From: Burkholderiaceae bacterium
GTDB taxonomy: Bacteria > Pseudomonadota > Gammaproteobacteria > Burkholderiales > Burkholderiaceae
Direction: 5' to 3'
Length of the DNA: 35,707 nt
Assembly (NCBI GenBank): GCA_947452535.1
Contig: CANGCM010000016.1
Location: 1-35,707, forward strand
Below the pieces are notes generated by a model. The model was not told the origin of the DNA and did no database searches. It was given only the letters and a program-made list of their open reading frames with translations. Numbering within the stretch: position 1 is the stretch's first letter; each line of letters starts with the position of its first letter. Of this stretch, positions 16,064 through 24,544 are shown piece by piece. The position numbers were made by a program, and so were the translations under genes.

Positions 16064-17029
16064 CTACTCAATTGAAATATTAGCCTCTCGCGCAAGAGCG
16101 CCAATTCTCACAGTCTCATCTTTTACTAATTTCTCGAATTGAGCAGTATTAATTGTTGACGGCTCAAATTCAAGTTCATTCATACGATCTCTAACACCCT
16201 TATTTTTTAGAGCCACAGAAACTTGATCTGCCAACTTGCTCACAATCTCTTTCGGAAGATTTGCGGGCCCCCATAGTCCATACCAAGAATTCATTTCAAA
16301 TCCAGGAAGCCCGCTTTCCGAAACAGTGGCAACATTAGGATAGGCAGTCATTTTCTTATCACTAGTAAATGCAAGCACTTTCAAGTGTCCACTTTTAATA
16401 AAGCTGGTAACGCCTGGCAAGGGAGATATAGCAGCGCTAACATGTCCGCCCATCACGTCAGTCAGCTGAGGGACGGCCCCCTTATAAGCAATGATCTCCA
16501 TATTCAGCTTTAATGCCCTGTTAAGCATCTCTTCGGATAAATGGCTAGCAGTTCCGAGCCCCGAAGTAGCCCAAGTATATTTACTAGGACTTTTTTTCAC
16601 CAACGCTACAAATTCTTTAAAGTTGTTTGCCTCAAACTTAGGGTATGTCACCACTGCTAATGGCACATATCCGATCTGCGCTATCGAGGTGAAGTCTTTC
16701 TCTGCGTCATACGTTTTCTTTTTTACTACTTGAGGCATGTAAACCTGACTAGATGCGTGACACAGCAAAGTGTAGCCGTCAGCTGGAGCGCGCATTACCT
16801 CTACAGACCCAATCATGCCTGATGCGCCAGGCTTATTTTCAACTACCACTGACTGACCTAACTGTTTTTGCAGTTGATCTGTAATCAATCTACAAGTGTT
16901 ATCCACCGACCCCCCAGGCGTATACGGAACGATTACTTTAATAGGTCTATTGGGGTAGGCTTGCGCAAGAAGAGTTCCCGCAAAACATTGCAATCCTAAA
17001 AAAACAACTGCGACACACTGTATTTTCAT
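16064..17029 (-). CDS. Bug-family TTT substrate-binding protein 5
   Basis: A periplasmic receptor, about 321 residues from the preferred ATG 17029 (MKIQCVAVVF, signal ending LLAQA). An in-frame ATG at 17059 would add ten residues with little effect on the leader. The post-signal YPNRPIKVIVPY, TPGGSVD with Asp43, VVENKPGASGMIG, APADGYTLL, SGLGTASHLSEEML and YKGAVPQLTDVMGGHV mark the family. It is immediately downstream of another receptor, Bug 6, with about 55 bases between. The two are clearly different in sequence, so they are not a recent duplication and may have different ligands. MmgE/PrpD follows. Confidence 0.92.
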   Translation of the reverse strand: MKIQCVAVVFLGLQCFAGTLLAQAYPNRPIKVIVPYTPGGSVDNTCRLITDQLQKQLGQSVVVENKPGASGMIGSVEVMRAPADGYTLLCHASSQVYMPQVVKKKTYDAEKDFTSIAQIGYVPLAVVTYPKFEANNFKEFVALVKKSPSKYTWATSGLGTASHLSEEMLNRALKLNMEIIAYKGAVPQLTDVMGGHVSAAISPLPGVTSFIKSGHLKVLAFTSDKKMTAYPNVATVSESGLPGFEMNSWYGLWGPANLPKEIVSKLADQVSVALKNKGVRDRMNELEFEPSTINTAQFEKLVKDETVRIGALAREANISIE

Positions 17030-17084
17030 TTTTTGACCCATACCCAATAGGTGAAACATTCATCAATCCAACTATACGGAATGA

Positions 17085-18056
17085 TTAATCCGGCATTGCT
17101 CCAGACTTCTTGATGACAGCAGTCCATTTTTTAGTTTCTGACTGAATTAATTTTGAATATTCTGCGCCATTACCCAAGACCGGAACGGCACCTTCAGCAA
17201 CCAATTTAGATTGGAATTCAGCACCACCGCCAATTTTTAATATTTGCCCAGTCAATTCCTTTGCCATCACTGACGAAATCTTGTTTGAAGAAAGCACCCC
17301 GTAAGAAACAGAGCTATCAAAGTTCATGAGGGATTTAATATTCGACTCTATTACCGTTGGCACATCAGGAAATACTGGTAAACGCTTCTTTGAAGTAACA
17401 GCAATTGCGCGTAGTTTGCCACTTTGTATCAATGCCATAGCTGGGGGAATCACGCTAAACATAAAATCGAGTTGCCCACCGGCAACATCCACCAATGCAG
17501 GGCCAGTTCCCTTATAAGGTATGTGGGACATCTTTACACCCGTTACCTCCTTAAACATTTCACCAGTTAAATGACCGCCAGTACCGTTGCCACTAGAGCC
17601 ATAATTAAAAGGTACCGTACGCTGGCCTGATAGCTCAATCAAATTTTGAACTGACTTAATTTTGGAATCTTGAGCGACCACCAAGACCAAGGAGGTGGAG
17701 GCCAATAAGGCGATGGGCTCCAAATCTCGCGTAGGGTCCATTCCCGTGTTTAATAGCACTGGGTTAATTGAGACAGTGCCAGTATGTCCTAGTAATAATG
17801 TAATCTCATCAGCTGGCGCCCTAACTACGAATTCTGTACCAATATTTCCACCGGCACCCGGTTTATTCTCAACTAGCACGGTTTGTTTACGTAACTCACT
17901 TAACTCTTTAGCAATCTGCCTTGCGATTACATCATTTCCACCTCCCGGAGCAAATGGAACAATGATTTTGATTGACTTACCTGAGGGAGATTGAGCCCAA
18001 CTATATTCAGGCAAGGAAGCAGCAAGGGCTGCAAGCATAAAGTTTCTACGTAACAT
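17085..18056 (-). CDS. Bug-family TTT substrate-binding protein 6
   Basis: A 323-residue periplasmic receptor. The leader MLRRNFMLAALAASLPEYSWAQ starts with two arginines and has a short, weakly hydrophobic core, so it may be Tat- rather than Sec-exported; it lacks the full consensus. Family marks are IIVPFAPGGGND with Asp42, VLVENKPGAGGNIG, APADEITLL (the usual DGYTLL is changed to DEITLL), GSSGNGTGGHLTGEMF and PYKGTGPALVDVAGGQLD. The ATG follows GTGAG by about six bases. It is transcribed after the alpha/beta hydrolase (34-base gap) and before Bug 5. Two adjacent receptors in one unit is the oddest receptor arrangement in the window. Confidence 0.92.
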   Translation of the reverse strand: MLRRNFMLAALAASLPEYSWAQSPSGKSIKIIVPFAPGGGNDVIARQIAKELSELRKQTVLVENKPGAGGNIGTEFVVRAPADEITLLLGHTGTVSINPVLLNTGMDPTRDLEPIALLASTSLVLVVAQDSKIKSVQNLIELSGQRTVPFNYGSSGNGTGGHLTGEMFKEVTGVKMSHIPYKGTGPALVDVAGGQLDFMFSVIPPAMALIQSGKLRAIAVTSKKRLPVFPDVPTVIESNIKSLMNFDSSVSYGVLSSNKISSVMAKELTGQILKIGGGAEFQSKLVAEGAVPVLGNGAEYSKLIQSETKKWTAVIKKSGAMPD

Positions 18057-18090
18057 ATCTACTCACAATTAATAAAACTATGACGCTCAT

Positions 18091-18918
18091 TTACTTCGCT
18101 AAATTATGTTTATAAATTGGATTTGCAAACTCACAAATCGCGTCACACATTGCCTGTGGTTGCTCTGGAGCCATTGAATGACCCGCATTCAAGATGACCT
18201 GCTCAGTTACTCGCTCGCCAAGAAAAGGCTTCATGATTTTTGGAACCACTACAGCATCATATTCAGCCTGCAAATCCAAAATAGGGACTGTTTTACCCCC
18301 AGAGAAATAGTCATCAATTGGCGTATTGGTCCTAGCGTAGCTTTGCGCTTCATGTGCCTCCTGAAACCAACCATCAAGCCATACACTTGCATCATGTCCC
18401 GGAGCAAAAAAAGCTTTTTGCAAGCAAACTAGGCGCTCCTCATCCGATAGAGATGGATTGCCTGCACCATCAATTTCAGCGCGAAGTCGACTATAAGGTT
18501 TTTCAGTAGTGCCGGGCAATAACTTCCCAGCAGATGCTGCAGCCATAACCACTGCAAGGACTAGATCAGGACGATTCGCGGCCAACATTCTGGCTGGTTG
18601 ACTCCCCCATGCATGGCCCACAACCACAACAGACCCTGTTTTTTCTTGATCCAATACGGCCGCTACATCACCAGCAAAATCATGCAGTGACAAACTTTCC
18701 ATAGGGCCCTGACTTCCTCGAATTCCCCTAGGCTCAGGACGTATTACTCGATACCCCTTAGCGACTATTCTTGGGGCTACGTCGTCATAGTCCCGTCCTG
18801 ATCTTGCTAGAGAGGGCAACATCACAATCACTGGACCAGCGCCCTGATCAAGATATTGAATCGTGATGGATTCTTGCTTGCCGGTCGGTCGGTAAGTAAC
18901 CGATTTATACGTACTCAT
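18091..18918 (-). CDS. Alpha/beta hydrolase-fold protein with Ala at the nucleophile position
   Basis: A 275-residue alpha/beta hydrolase-fold protein of the size of 3-oxoadipate enol-lactonase and related esterases. Core features are VIVMLPSLARSGRDYDDVAP (30-49), RPEPRGIRGS (60-69), the elbow VVVGHAWGS (98-106), an acidic residue in DLQAEYD (Asp221) and His247 in NAGHSMAPE. The elbow reads G101-H-A103-W-G105: the Ser nucleophile of GxSxG is Ala (codon GCA, one base from TCA). Asp and His are kept, so it is either a subfamily using other chemistry or an inactive or binding version. It heads the operon that continues to Bug 6, with a 126-base regulatory-looking gap upstream. Confidence 0.83.
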   Translation of the reverse strand: MSTYKSVTYRPTGKQESITIQYLDQGAGPVIVMLPSLARSGRDYDDVAPRIVAKGYRVIRPEPRGIRGSQGPMESLSLHDFAGDVAAVLDQEKTGSVVVVGHAWGSQPARMLAANRPDLVLAVVMAAASAGKLLPGTTEKPYSRLRAEIDGAGNPSLSDEERLVCLQKAFFAPGHDASVWLDGWFQEAHEAQSYARTNTPIDDYFSGGKTVPILDLQAEYDAVVVPKIMKPFLGERVTEQVILNAGHSMAPEQPQAMCDAICEFANPIYKHNLAK

Positions 18919-19044
18919 TAATGCCCATCCAAATGTCTCATTTGCCTAGAATTCAGTATCAGGCAATTCTGCCACGACTTCTGACTTGTATTCCATCTAG
19001 TGGAATTTACTCACCATCTTCCTTGCCCCATCGCAGCAACGTTG
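18919..19044 (-). promoter_or_regulatory. Upstream region of the alpha/beta hydrolase operon with inverted repeats
   Basis: The 126 bases between the Bug 7 stop and the alpha/beta hydrolase start hold two inverted repeats. ATTCCA-TCTAG-TGGAAT (18990-19006) has perfect six-base arms; AGAATT-N11-AATTCT (18948-18953 and 18965-18970) is a second pair. Their size and position suit an operator controlling the minus-strand operon that begins at 18918. I could not pick convincing -35/-10 hexamers. Confidence 0.4.
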
Positions 19045-20031
19045 TTAATCAGCTTGTGCGCCAGAGTCTTTTACTACTTTTGCCCATTTATTCACTTCAT
19101 TCACGACATGGGAAGTAAATTGGGCAACGCTACCCCCAGCGGGATCAGACCCTTCCTTGGTCAATACCACACGAAATTCAGGATCGCTCAAAAGTTGGCT
19201 CGTTGCCTCATGTAATTTAGCAATAATTTCAGGCGGTGTATTGGCTGGCGCAAATAAGCCTTGCCATGAGTTGATTTCATAATTTGGATAACCCAACTCC
19301 ATGATAGTTGGTACATCAGGCAATGAGGCTACTCTCGTTTTAGTAGTAACTGCAAGGGCGCGAAGCTTGCCACTTTTGATATAAGGCAACATGCCTGGCA
19401 CCAAACCAAAATGTGCATCGACTTGGCCTGCCAGCAAATCATTGAGTACGGGCGCATTTCCCTTGTAAGGAATATGCATCATGCTGACTCCCGTCATAGT
19501 CTTAAACATTTCGCCCGCTAGATGAGGTGAGGTGCCTGACCCAGAAGATGCGTAATTGATTTTTCCGGGATTAGCTTTGGCATAGGCAATAAATTCTTGC
19601 AAGGTCTTGGGGGGTAAGCTAGGATTAATTACCAACACCAAAGGCAGGGAAGATATTTGAATAATTGGCTGCAGATCTTTAATGGTGTCGTAGCTTAGTT
19701 TTGGGCGTAATCCAGCATTAATTGCCAAAGAGATAGTGGTGAACAACAGGGTGTAACCATCTGGTGGAGCTTTCGCAACATACCCTACACCGATAGTGGA
19801 GCCGCCACCCGGCTTATTTTCAACAACCACTTGCTTGCCCAATGAAGTAGATAGCTTTTGGCCAATGGCGCGAGCCGTCACATCGGTACTACCTCCCGCA
19901 ACAAAGGGAACAACGATAGAAATCGGCTTATTTGGATAGGGCTGAGAAAATGCAACCAGAGGTATAAAAAGCAATGCATTGAATAGAGCAATGGCTTGCC
20001 GCTGAGACAATAATTTCCTGATCAATACCAT
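19045..20031 (-). CDS. Bug-family TTT substrate-binding protein 7
   Basis: A 328-residue periplasmic receptor. I start it at ATG 20031, nine bases after GGGAG and 22 bases past the stop of the FAH gene. A longer frame reaching back to 20070 would overlap that gene and put a charged stretch before the signal. The leader (MVLIRKLLSQRQ then a hydrophobic core) ends around residue 29 (VAFSQ). Marks are PYPNKPISIVVPF, VAGGSTD with Asp50, VVVENKPGGGSTIG, APPDGYTLL, SSGSGTSPHLAGEMF and PYKGNAPVLNDLLAGQVD. It pairs with the FAH-family hydrolase, which is its only operon partner. Confidence 0.92.
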   Translation of the reverse strand: MVLIRKLLSQRQAIALFNALLFIPLVAFSQPYPNKPISIVVPFVAGGSTDVTARAIGQKLSTSLGKQVVVENKPGGGSTIGVGYVAKAPPDGYTLLFTTISLAINAGLRPKLSYDTIKDLQPIIQISSLPLVLVINPSLPPKTLQEFIAYAKANPGKINYASSGSGTSPHLAGEMFKTMTGVSMMHIPYKGNAPVLNDLLAGQVDAHFGLVPGMLPYIKSGKLRALAVTTKTRVASLPDVPTIMELGYPNYEINSWQGLFAPANTPPEIIAKLHEATSQLLSDPEFRVVLTKEGSDPAGGSVAQFTSHVVNEVNKWAKVVKDSGAQAD

Positions 20032-20053
20032 AATTAACAACTCCCAGATAAGA

Positions 20054-20965
20054 TTAGCGGGTTGCTGCAACTACTGGATTTTCAAGAGTGCCAATTCCCT
20101 CAATGGTGATACGCATGACATCGCCAACCTTAGCAAGCAGTGGCGGATTATGGTACATCCCAGGACCAGGAGGCGATCCGGTAGATAAAACATCGCCCGG
20201 CTCCAGCGGAAACATTCTCGATAAGCTGGCTATAAATTGCTTTACTGAAAAAAGCATTTCAGATGTGTGAGCAGAACACACCTCAAGATCATTGAGATAA
20301 GTCTTTACAGACAGGTTCTGAGGATCTGGAATTTCATCCTTAGTAACTAAATAAGGTCCCATAGGGCAAAAGGTTTCAAAACCCTTGGAGATTAAAAGCA
20401 AGCCTTGCGCCTGGAGACAGCGAGCAGAGACATCGTTCATGATCGTATAGCCAGCCACATAATCCAAGGCATTCTCTTCGTCAACATGGTAGGCGCGCTT
20501 ACCAATAATGACAGTGAGCTCTCCCTCCAAATCAAGCTGCTTAACAATTTTAGGGTAAATAATTGGCTTTTGATGGCCCGTTATAGCCGTGGCATATTTT
20601 GAAAAAATATGTGGCATTGGAGGAGTAACGATCTTCTCCTGTCTGGAGGCCCCCTCTTTCCGCAATTCATCTAAATGGCGTAAATAATTTCTCCCTCCCA
20701 TCATGATCTTGCTGGGATTCAAAACAGGTGAGTGAAGGTCCGCTTGAGCAGTTGGAATTGCTAGGCTAATATCATTTTTCTTAATATAGTTCTCAATGGC
20801 TTTTTTAGCCAAGAGCATGGCTGGCTGACCCTGAGTTAAAAAACTCACCATATTTTCTGGCAACTGCTCATCTTTGGAGAGAAATGAATTCAGATGAATA
20901 ATTCGTCCATCAATCTCTGCGCCAATCAGCATTGCTCCATTTGCTTGATAAGTTACTAGCTTCAA
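20054..20965 (-). CDS. Fumarylacetoacetate hydrolase (FAH)-family protein
   Basis: A 303-residue FAH-fold enzyme; the family hydrolyses or decarboxylates acylpyruvates and related beta-diketo or enol acids in aromatic catabolism. The divalent metal site is Glu147, Glu149 (LEGEL) and Asp178 (IMNDVSAR). GGRNYLRHLDE (90-100) and LSTGSPPGPGM are further family marks. Initiation is at TTG 20965, with GAGGAG six bases upstream, a strong ribosome site for a weak start codon. There is no ATG nearby that would preserve the conserved N-terminus MKLVTY. The gene is followed by Bug 7. The substrate is unknown; 2-oxo acids from meta cleavage would be in keeping with the family. Confidence 0.9.
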   Translation of the reverse strand: MKLVTYQANGAMLIGAEIDGRIIHLNSFLSKDEQLPENMVSFLTQGQPAMLLAKKAIENYIKKNDISLAIPTAQADLHSPVLNPSKIMMGGRNYLRHLDELRKEGASRQEKIVTPPMPHIFSKYATAITGHQKPIIYPKIVKQLDLEGELTVIIGKRAYHVDEENALDYVAGYTIMNDVSARCLQAQGLLLISKGFETFCPMGPYLVTKDEIPDPQNLSVKTYLNDLEVCSAHTSEMLFSVKQFIASLSRMFPLEPGDVLSTGSPPGPGMYHNPPLLAKVGDVMRITIEGIGTLENPVVAATR

Positions 20966-21074
20966 AATAATCTCCTCTATATATTTTATTTATCAATCCA
21001 GGCTATTTCAGGATTTCCAAATTAGCATCAGATCAATCACGCTACGACCCTAAAACTATATTAATATTATGGAA

Positions 21075-22238
21075 TTAGTTTAAGGTTTTCATTACCTCAA
21101 AGAGATCTTTTTGGCCTTCAAAACCAATTCCTGGACGGTCCGATAGTCGAATCTTTCCATCGCTGACCAGAGCGTCATCTGCAAATCCAGCAAATACCCC
21201 GAATACCCCTGGATAAGCCTCACAACCACCCAAGCCAAATCCAGCTACGATTGCTAAGGTCATTTGATTGCCGCCATGTGGAAATACGGAATGCCTTCCC
21301 CAGCCACGCTCTTTCATAACAGCTAAAGATTTTGCAAACTGGGTAATGCCATACGACTGCGGCACATCGATTTGAACGATATCTCGATCAGATCTTAGTT
21401 TGCCAAACTGCAAAAGATTGCGGATATCTTGTGTTGAGAATAAATTTTCACCTGTGGCAATTGGGGAATCGTAAATTGCTGTCAGCTCATCAAGCAAAGC
21501 AAAATCTAATGGGTCAGTTGGCTCTTCTAGCCACTTCAAATGGTAAGGCGCTAATGCCTTGGCGTAGCGCAAGGCAGACTCCCGATTCCATGCAGCATTC
21601 GCATCCACCGCCAAGGAGCTTGTGGATCCCATGATATCAATGGCAGCGTCTAAACGCTTTAGGTCTTCATCTAGTGGCGCACCACCCACTTTAATTTTCA
21701 TTACCCGATATCCCTCATCCAATCGAGAACGAATTTCTGCTTGCAATTCAGGAATGCCTTTTCCAGGGGCATACCACCCTCCGCCCACATAACACGGCAC
21801 CTCGGTTTGAATCTTACCGTCGTTAAAACGCTCTGCTAGTAGGGCATGTAATGGTTTATCAGCAATTTTGGCAACCGCGTCCCATACGGCAACTTCTATA
21901 GTGCCAACAGCAACCGAACGCTCGGTATGGCCACCTGGTTTTTCTCGTTGCATCATGCAAGCTAAGATTTTGGCTGGGTCAAAATTATTGCCAGCCTCAT
22001 CTAACAATGAATCTGGATCAGCCTTCATTAGCCTTGGAATCAGTCGAGAGCGCATTTGTTCACCGCAGGCGTATCGCCCAGTGGAGTTAAATGCATATCC
22101 AATAATAGGCTTGCCACCACGCATGACATCTGTATGAACTGCAACTACGGATGTAGTCATTTCACTAAAATCAAATACGGAGTTACGCAAGGTTGATCGC
22201 AAGGGAACAGCAACTTCACGAATTTCGGTAATTTTCAA
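21075..22238 (-). CDS. Enolase-superfamily dehydratase, D-tartrate dehydratase-like
   Basis: A 387-residue member of the mandelate racemase group of the enolase superfamily. The K-x-K pair is Lys181/Lys183 (VMKIKVGGAP), metal ligands are Asp212 (VDANAAWN), Glu238 (WLEEPTDPLD) and Glu264 (ATGENLFSTQD), and His321 lies in VFPHGGNQM. These positions and the ATGENLF and PHGG segments match D-tartrate dehydratase from Bradyrhizobium, as I recall it, almost residue for residue; that enzyme makes oxaloacetate. A D-tartrate-like hydroxyacid is thus the best guess, but related acid-sugar dehydratases cannot be excluded. It starts with TTG 22238, five bases after GGAGG. It ends an operon with Bug 8, a CoA-transferase and a crotonase. 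Confidence 0.87.
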   Translation of the reverse strand: MKITEIREVAVPLRSTLRNSVFDFSEMTTSVVAVHTDVMRGGKPIIGYAFNSTGRYACGEQMRSRLIPRLMKADPDSLLDEAGNNFDPAKILACMMQREKPGGHTERSVAVGTIEVAVWDAVAKIADKPLHALLAERFNDGKIQTEVPCYVGGGWYAPGKGIPELQAEIRSRLDEGYRVMKIKVGGAPLDEDLKRLDAAIDIMGSTSSLAVDANAAWNRESALRYAKALAPYHLKWLEEPTDPLDFALLDELTAIYDSPIATGENLFSTQDIRNLLQFGKLRSDRDIVQIDVPQSYGITQFAKSLAVMKERGWGRHSVFPHGGNQMTLAIVAGFGLGGCEAYPGVFGVFAGFADDALVSDGKIRLSDRPGIGFEGQKDLFEVMKTLN

Positions 22239-22286
22239 AAAAGCCTCCGGATGCCGTCAAATAATTTTTGAATACTCAGCCTCATA

Positions 22287-23282
22287 TTAGTCGGCCTTTA
22301 TATTTCCATCTTTAACAATCTTGCTTAAGCGCTGTGTTTCTTTTTGATAGTAAACATAACTCTCAGCCGGCGTGGATAAATTCATTACTTCCCCTCCATC
22401 GCTCGCTACCTTCTCTTTAAAAGCACTCGACAGTGTTACCTGTTCTATTGCATTACTCAGCTTATTCAGAATAGGCCTAGGAATGCCGCTTGGCGCCCAA
22501 ACTGCATACACAATCGACATTTCATAACCCTGTAGATTGCCCGCCTCTCCAATGGTTGGGACGTCAGGCAACAGCTTGGCGCGAATCGATCCTGTAGTGG
22601 CCAGGGCAATTAACTTCCCAGACTTCACATGTGGCAGGGCAAGACCAAACGCAGAAAAACTCAGAGGGACTTGTCCGCCCAAGGCATCAGTAATTGCTGG
22701 CGCACCACCCTTATAAGGAATATGGGTCATTTTGACACCAGCCTGATTGGTAAATAGAGCTCCCGCCAAATGGCTAGCACTTCCATTGCCAAAACTAGCA
22801 TAAGCAATAGTATCGGGCTCCTTTTTAGCAAGCGTAATTAACTCGCCAATATTTTTAGCGGGGAATTTGGGATTTGCCACCAAGAGCATAGGGACTGAAG
22901 CTACAACAGAAATTGGGGCTATATCTTTATCGGCATAAGGAGTCTTACCGTACATGGTTGGATTAATCGCATGCGAGGTTACCGATTGAAACATCAAGGT
23001 ATATCCATCTGGAGCTGCCTTTGCAACCGCATCAGCACCGATCATGCCATTAGCGCCGCCACGATTTTCAACTACCACCTGCTGACCTAAGATGGTACTC
23101 AGTTGGGTCGCAACAGTTCTACCTAGGGTATCCGCAAAGCCACCTACTGGCCAAGTAATGATGAGCTTAATTGGTCGATTGGGATATACATCAGCTTGGG
23201 CCCAGGCTGCAGAATTGATAGTAGCAAGCAAAACAACACTGAAAAATAACTGCGTCAATCTTTTTACTATAGCTGGTTTCAT
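22287..23282 (-). CDS. Bug-family TTT substrate-binding protein 8
   Basis: A 331-residue periplasmic receptor with a long Sec leader (MKPAIVKRLTQLFFSVVLL, cleavage near AAWAQA at 30). The first strand and loop are distinctive: IITWPVGGFAD with Asp51 instead of VPFxPGGxxD. Other marks are VVVENRGGANGMIG, APDGYTLMF, SFGNGSASHLAGALF and PYKGGAPAITDALGGQV. The ATG is preceded by GAGGG at five bases. It lies between the CoA-transferase (24 bases) and the D-tartrate dehydratase-like gene, which makes a hydroxydicarboxylate a reasonable ligand. The Trp before the loop may reshape the pocket. Confidence 0.92.
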   Translation of the reverse strand: MKPAIVKRLTQLFFSVVLLATINSAAWAQADVYPNRPIKLIITWPVGGFADTLGRTVATQLSTILGQQVVVENRGGANGMIGADAVAKAAPDGYTLMFQSVTSHAINPTMYGKTPYADKDIAPISVVASVPMLLVANPKFPAKNIGELITLAKKEPDTIAYASFGNGSASHLAGALFTNQAGVKMTHIPYKGGAPAITDALGGQVPLSFSAFGLALPHVKSGKLIALATTGSIRAKLLPDVPTIGEAGNLQGYEMSIVYAVWAPSGIPRPILNKLSNAIEQVTLSSAFKEKVASDGGEVMNLSTPAESYVYYQKETQRLSKIVKDGNIKAD

Positions 23283-23305
23283 AATGTCCCTCTTTAATTC
23301 AGAAT

Positions 23306-24544
23306 TTAATTAATCACTTTTTTATTTTTTAAATCAGCTAACTCTGCTTTACTTAAATTAAGAAACTTGCTCAGAACTTCATCAGTATGTTCACCCAGCA
23401 GAGGTGGCGCATGCCTCACAGAATTAGGAGTGCCATGCATTTTTAGTGGGGATGCCAGAGTTCTTAAGCGATCAATTTTTGAATGCTTAACCTCCAAGAT
23501 CATTTGCTTTGACGCAGTCTGATCGAGAGCTAGGGCTTGTTTCACCGTATTCACGCGGCCAATGGGAATACCATTGGCTCTGCACAACGCAATGAACTCA
23601 TCGCCGACATAAGACTGTAGTTGCTGCTCAAGCAAACCATCAATGAACGCTCTATTTAAGATGCGTGCCGAGTTTGTTTTTAAGCGCTCATCTTCCGCCC
23701 ATTCGGGATGGCCTAATAGTTCAGATAACTTAGCAAATTGCTTATCATTTCCAACTGCAAGAGCCACCATACCATCCGAGCAATGATAAGTAGTGTAAGG
23801 AACGATGGTCGGATGCCCATTGCCATAACGACCAGCATCTTTTCCGGTGGCCAAATGGCTATTGCCCACATTAGCGAGTAAGGAAATTGCTGTATCAAAT
23901 AGCGACACCTCAACTGCCTGCCCCTTACCGGTTCGATAGCGAGCTATCAATGCTGCTTGTATAGCATTAGTTGCCATCATGCCGGTTGCTAAATCTACAA
24001 TAGCGACTCCATATTTCGTGGGCTCACCATCGCTTGGGCCTGCAATGCTCATTAACCCAGATTCAGCCTGCAAAATAAAATCATAGCCAGGCAAATGGGA
24101 TTGTGGACCCTCGCTACCATAGCCAGTAATTGAACAGCGTACTAAGGTGGGGGCATTTTTTTCAAACCACAATGCATCAAATCCCCATCTCTCTAGAGTT
24201 CCGCTTTTGAAGTTCTCAATCAGCACATCAAACTGTGGAATTAACTTTGCGAGAAGCCCCTTACCCTCTGGGCCTGAAAAATCAATTGCAATGCCTTGTT
24301 TATTTCGATTGCATCCCAAGAAGTAGGCTGACTCACCCTCTAAAAATGGAGGGCCCCAAGCGCGCGTATCATCGCCACTAGCGGGCGATTCAATCTTAAT
24401 TACCTCCGCGCCCAAATCACCGAGTAGCTGGCCACACCAAGGGCCAGCTAAAACACGACTGAGATCGAGCACCTTCAATCCTGCCAATGCACCCTCTTGA
24501 GGAGGGGCATCAGACTGACCACCTACTTTCATCCCACTACTCAC
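23306..24544 (-). CDS. CaiB/BaiF family (class III) CoA-transferase
   Basis: A 412-residue family III CoA-transferase; such enzymes move CoA between carboxylic acids through an aspartyl-CoA or anhydride intermediate. The N-terminal LKVLDLSRVLAGPWCGQLLG (23-42), the AEVIKIE strand (46-52), NRNKQGIAID and the catalytic Asp184 in VAIVDLATGMM are all present, as is the C-terminal HAPPLLGEHTDEVL. GTG 24544 overlaps the crotonase stop by one base (TAGTG); an in-frame ATG at 24532 preceded by GTGAG is an equally good start. It probably activates the acid brought in by Bug 8, or recycles CoA from the crotonase product. Confidence 0.9.
   Translation of the reverse strand: MSSGMKVGGQSDAPPQEGALAGLKVLDLSRVLAGPWCGQLLGDLGAEVIKIESPASGDDTRAWGPPFLEGESAYFLGCNRNKQGIAIDFSGPEGKGLLAKLIPQFDVLIENFKSGTLERWGFDALWFEKNAPTLVRCSITGYGSEGPQSHLPGYDFILQAESGLMSIAGPSDGEPTKYGVAIVDLATGMMATNAIQAALIARYRTGKGQAVEVSLFDTAISLLANVGNSHLATGKDAGRYGNGHPTIVPYTTYHCSDGMVALAVGNDKQFAKLSELLGHPEWAEDERLKTNSARILNRAFIDGLLEQQLQSYVGDEFIALCRANGIPIGRVNTVKQALALDQTASKQMILEVKHSKIDRLRTLASPLKMHGTPNSVRHAPPLLGEHTDEVLSKFLNLSKAELADLKNKKVIN

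Noticed and set aside
16064..18056. Tandem duplication of a Bug gene
   Set aside because: The two neighbouring receptors differ throughout, including in leader and loop, so a recent duplication is not supported.
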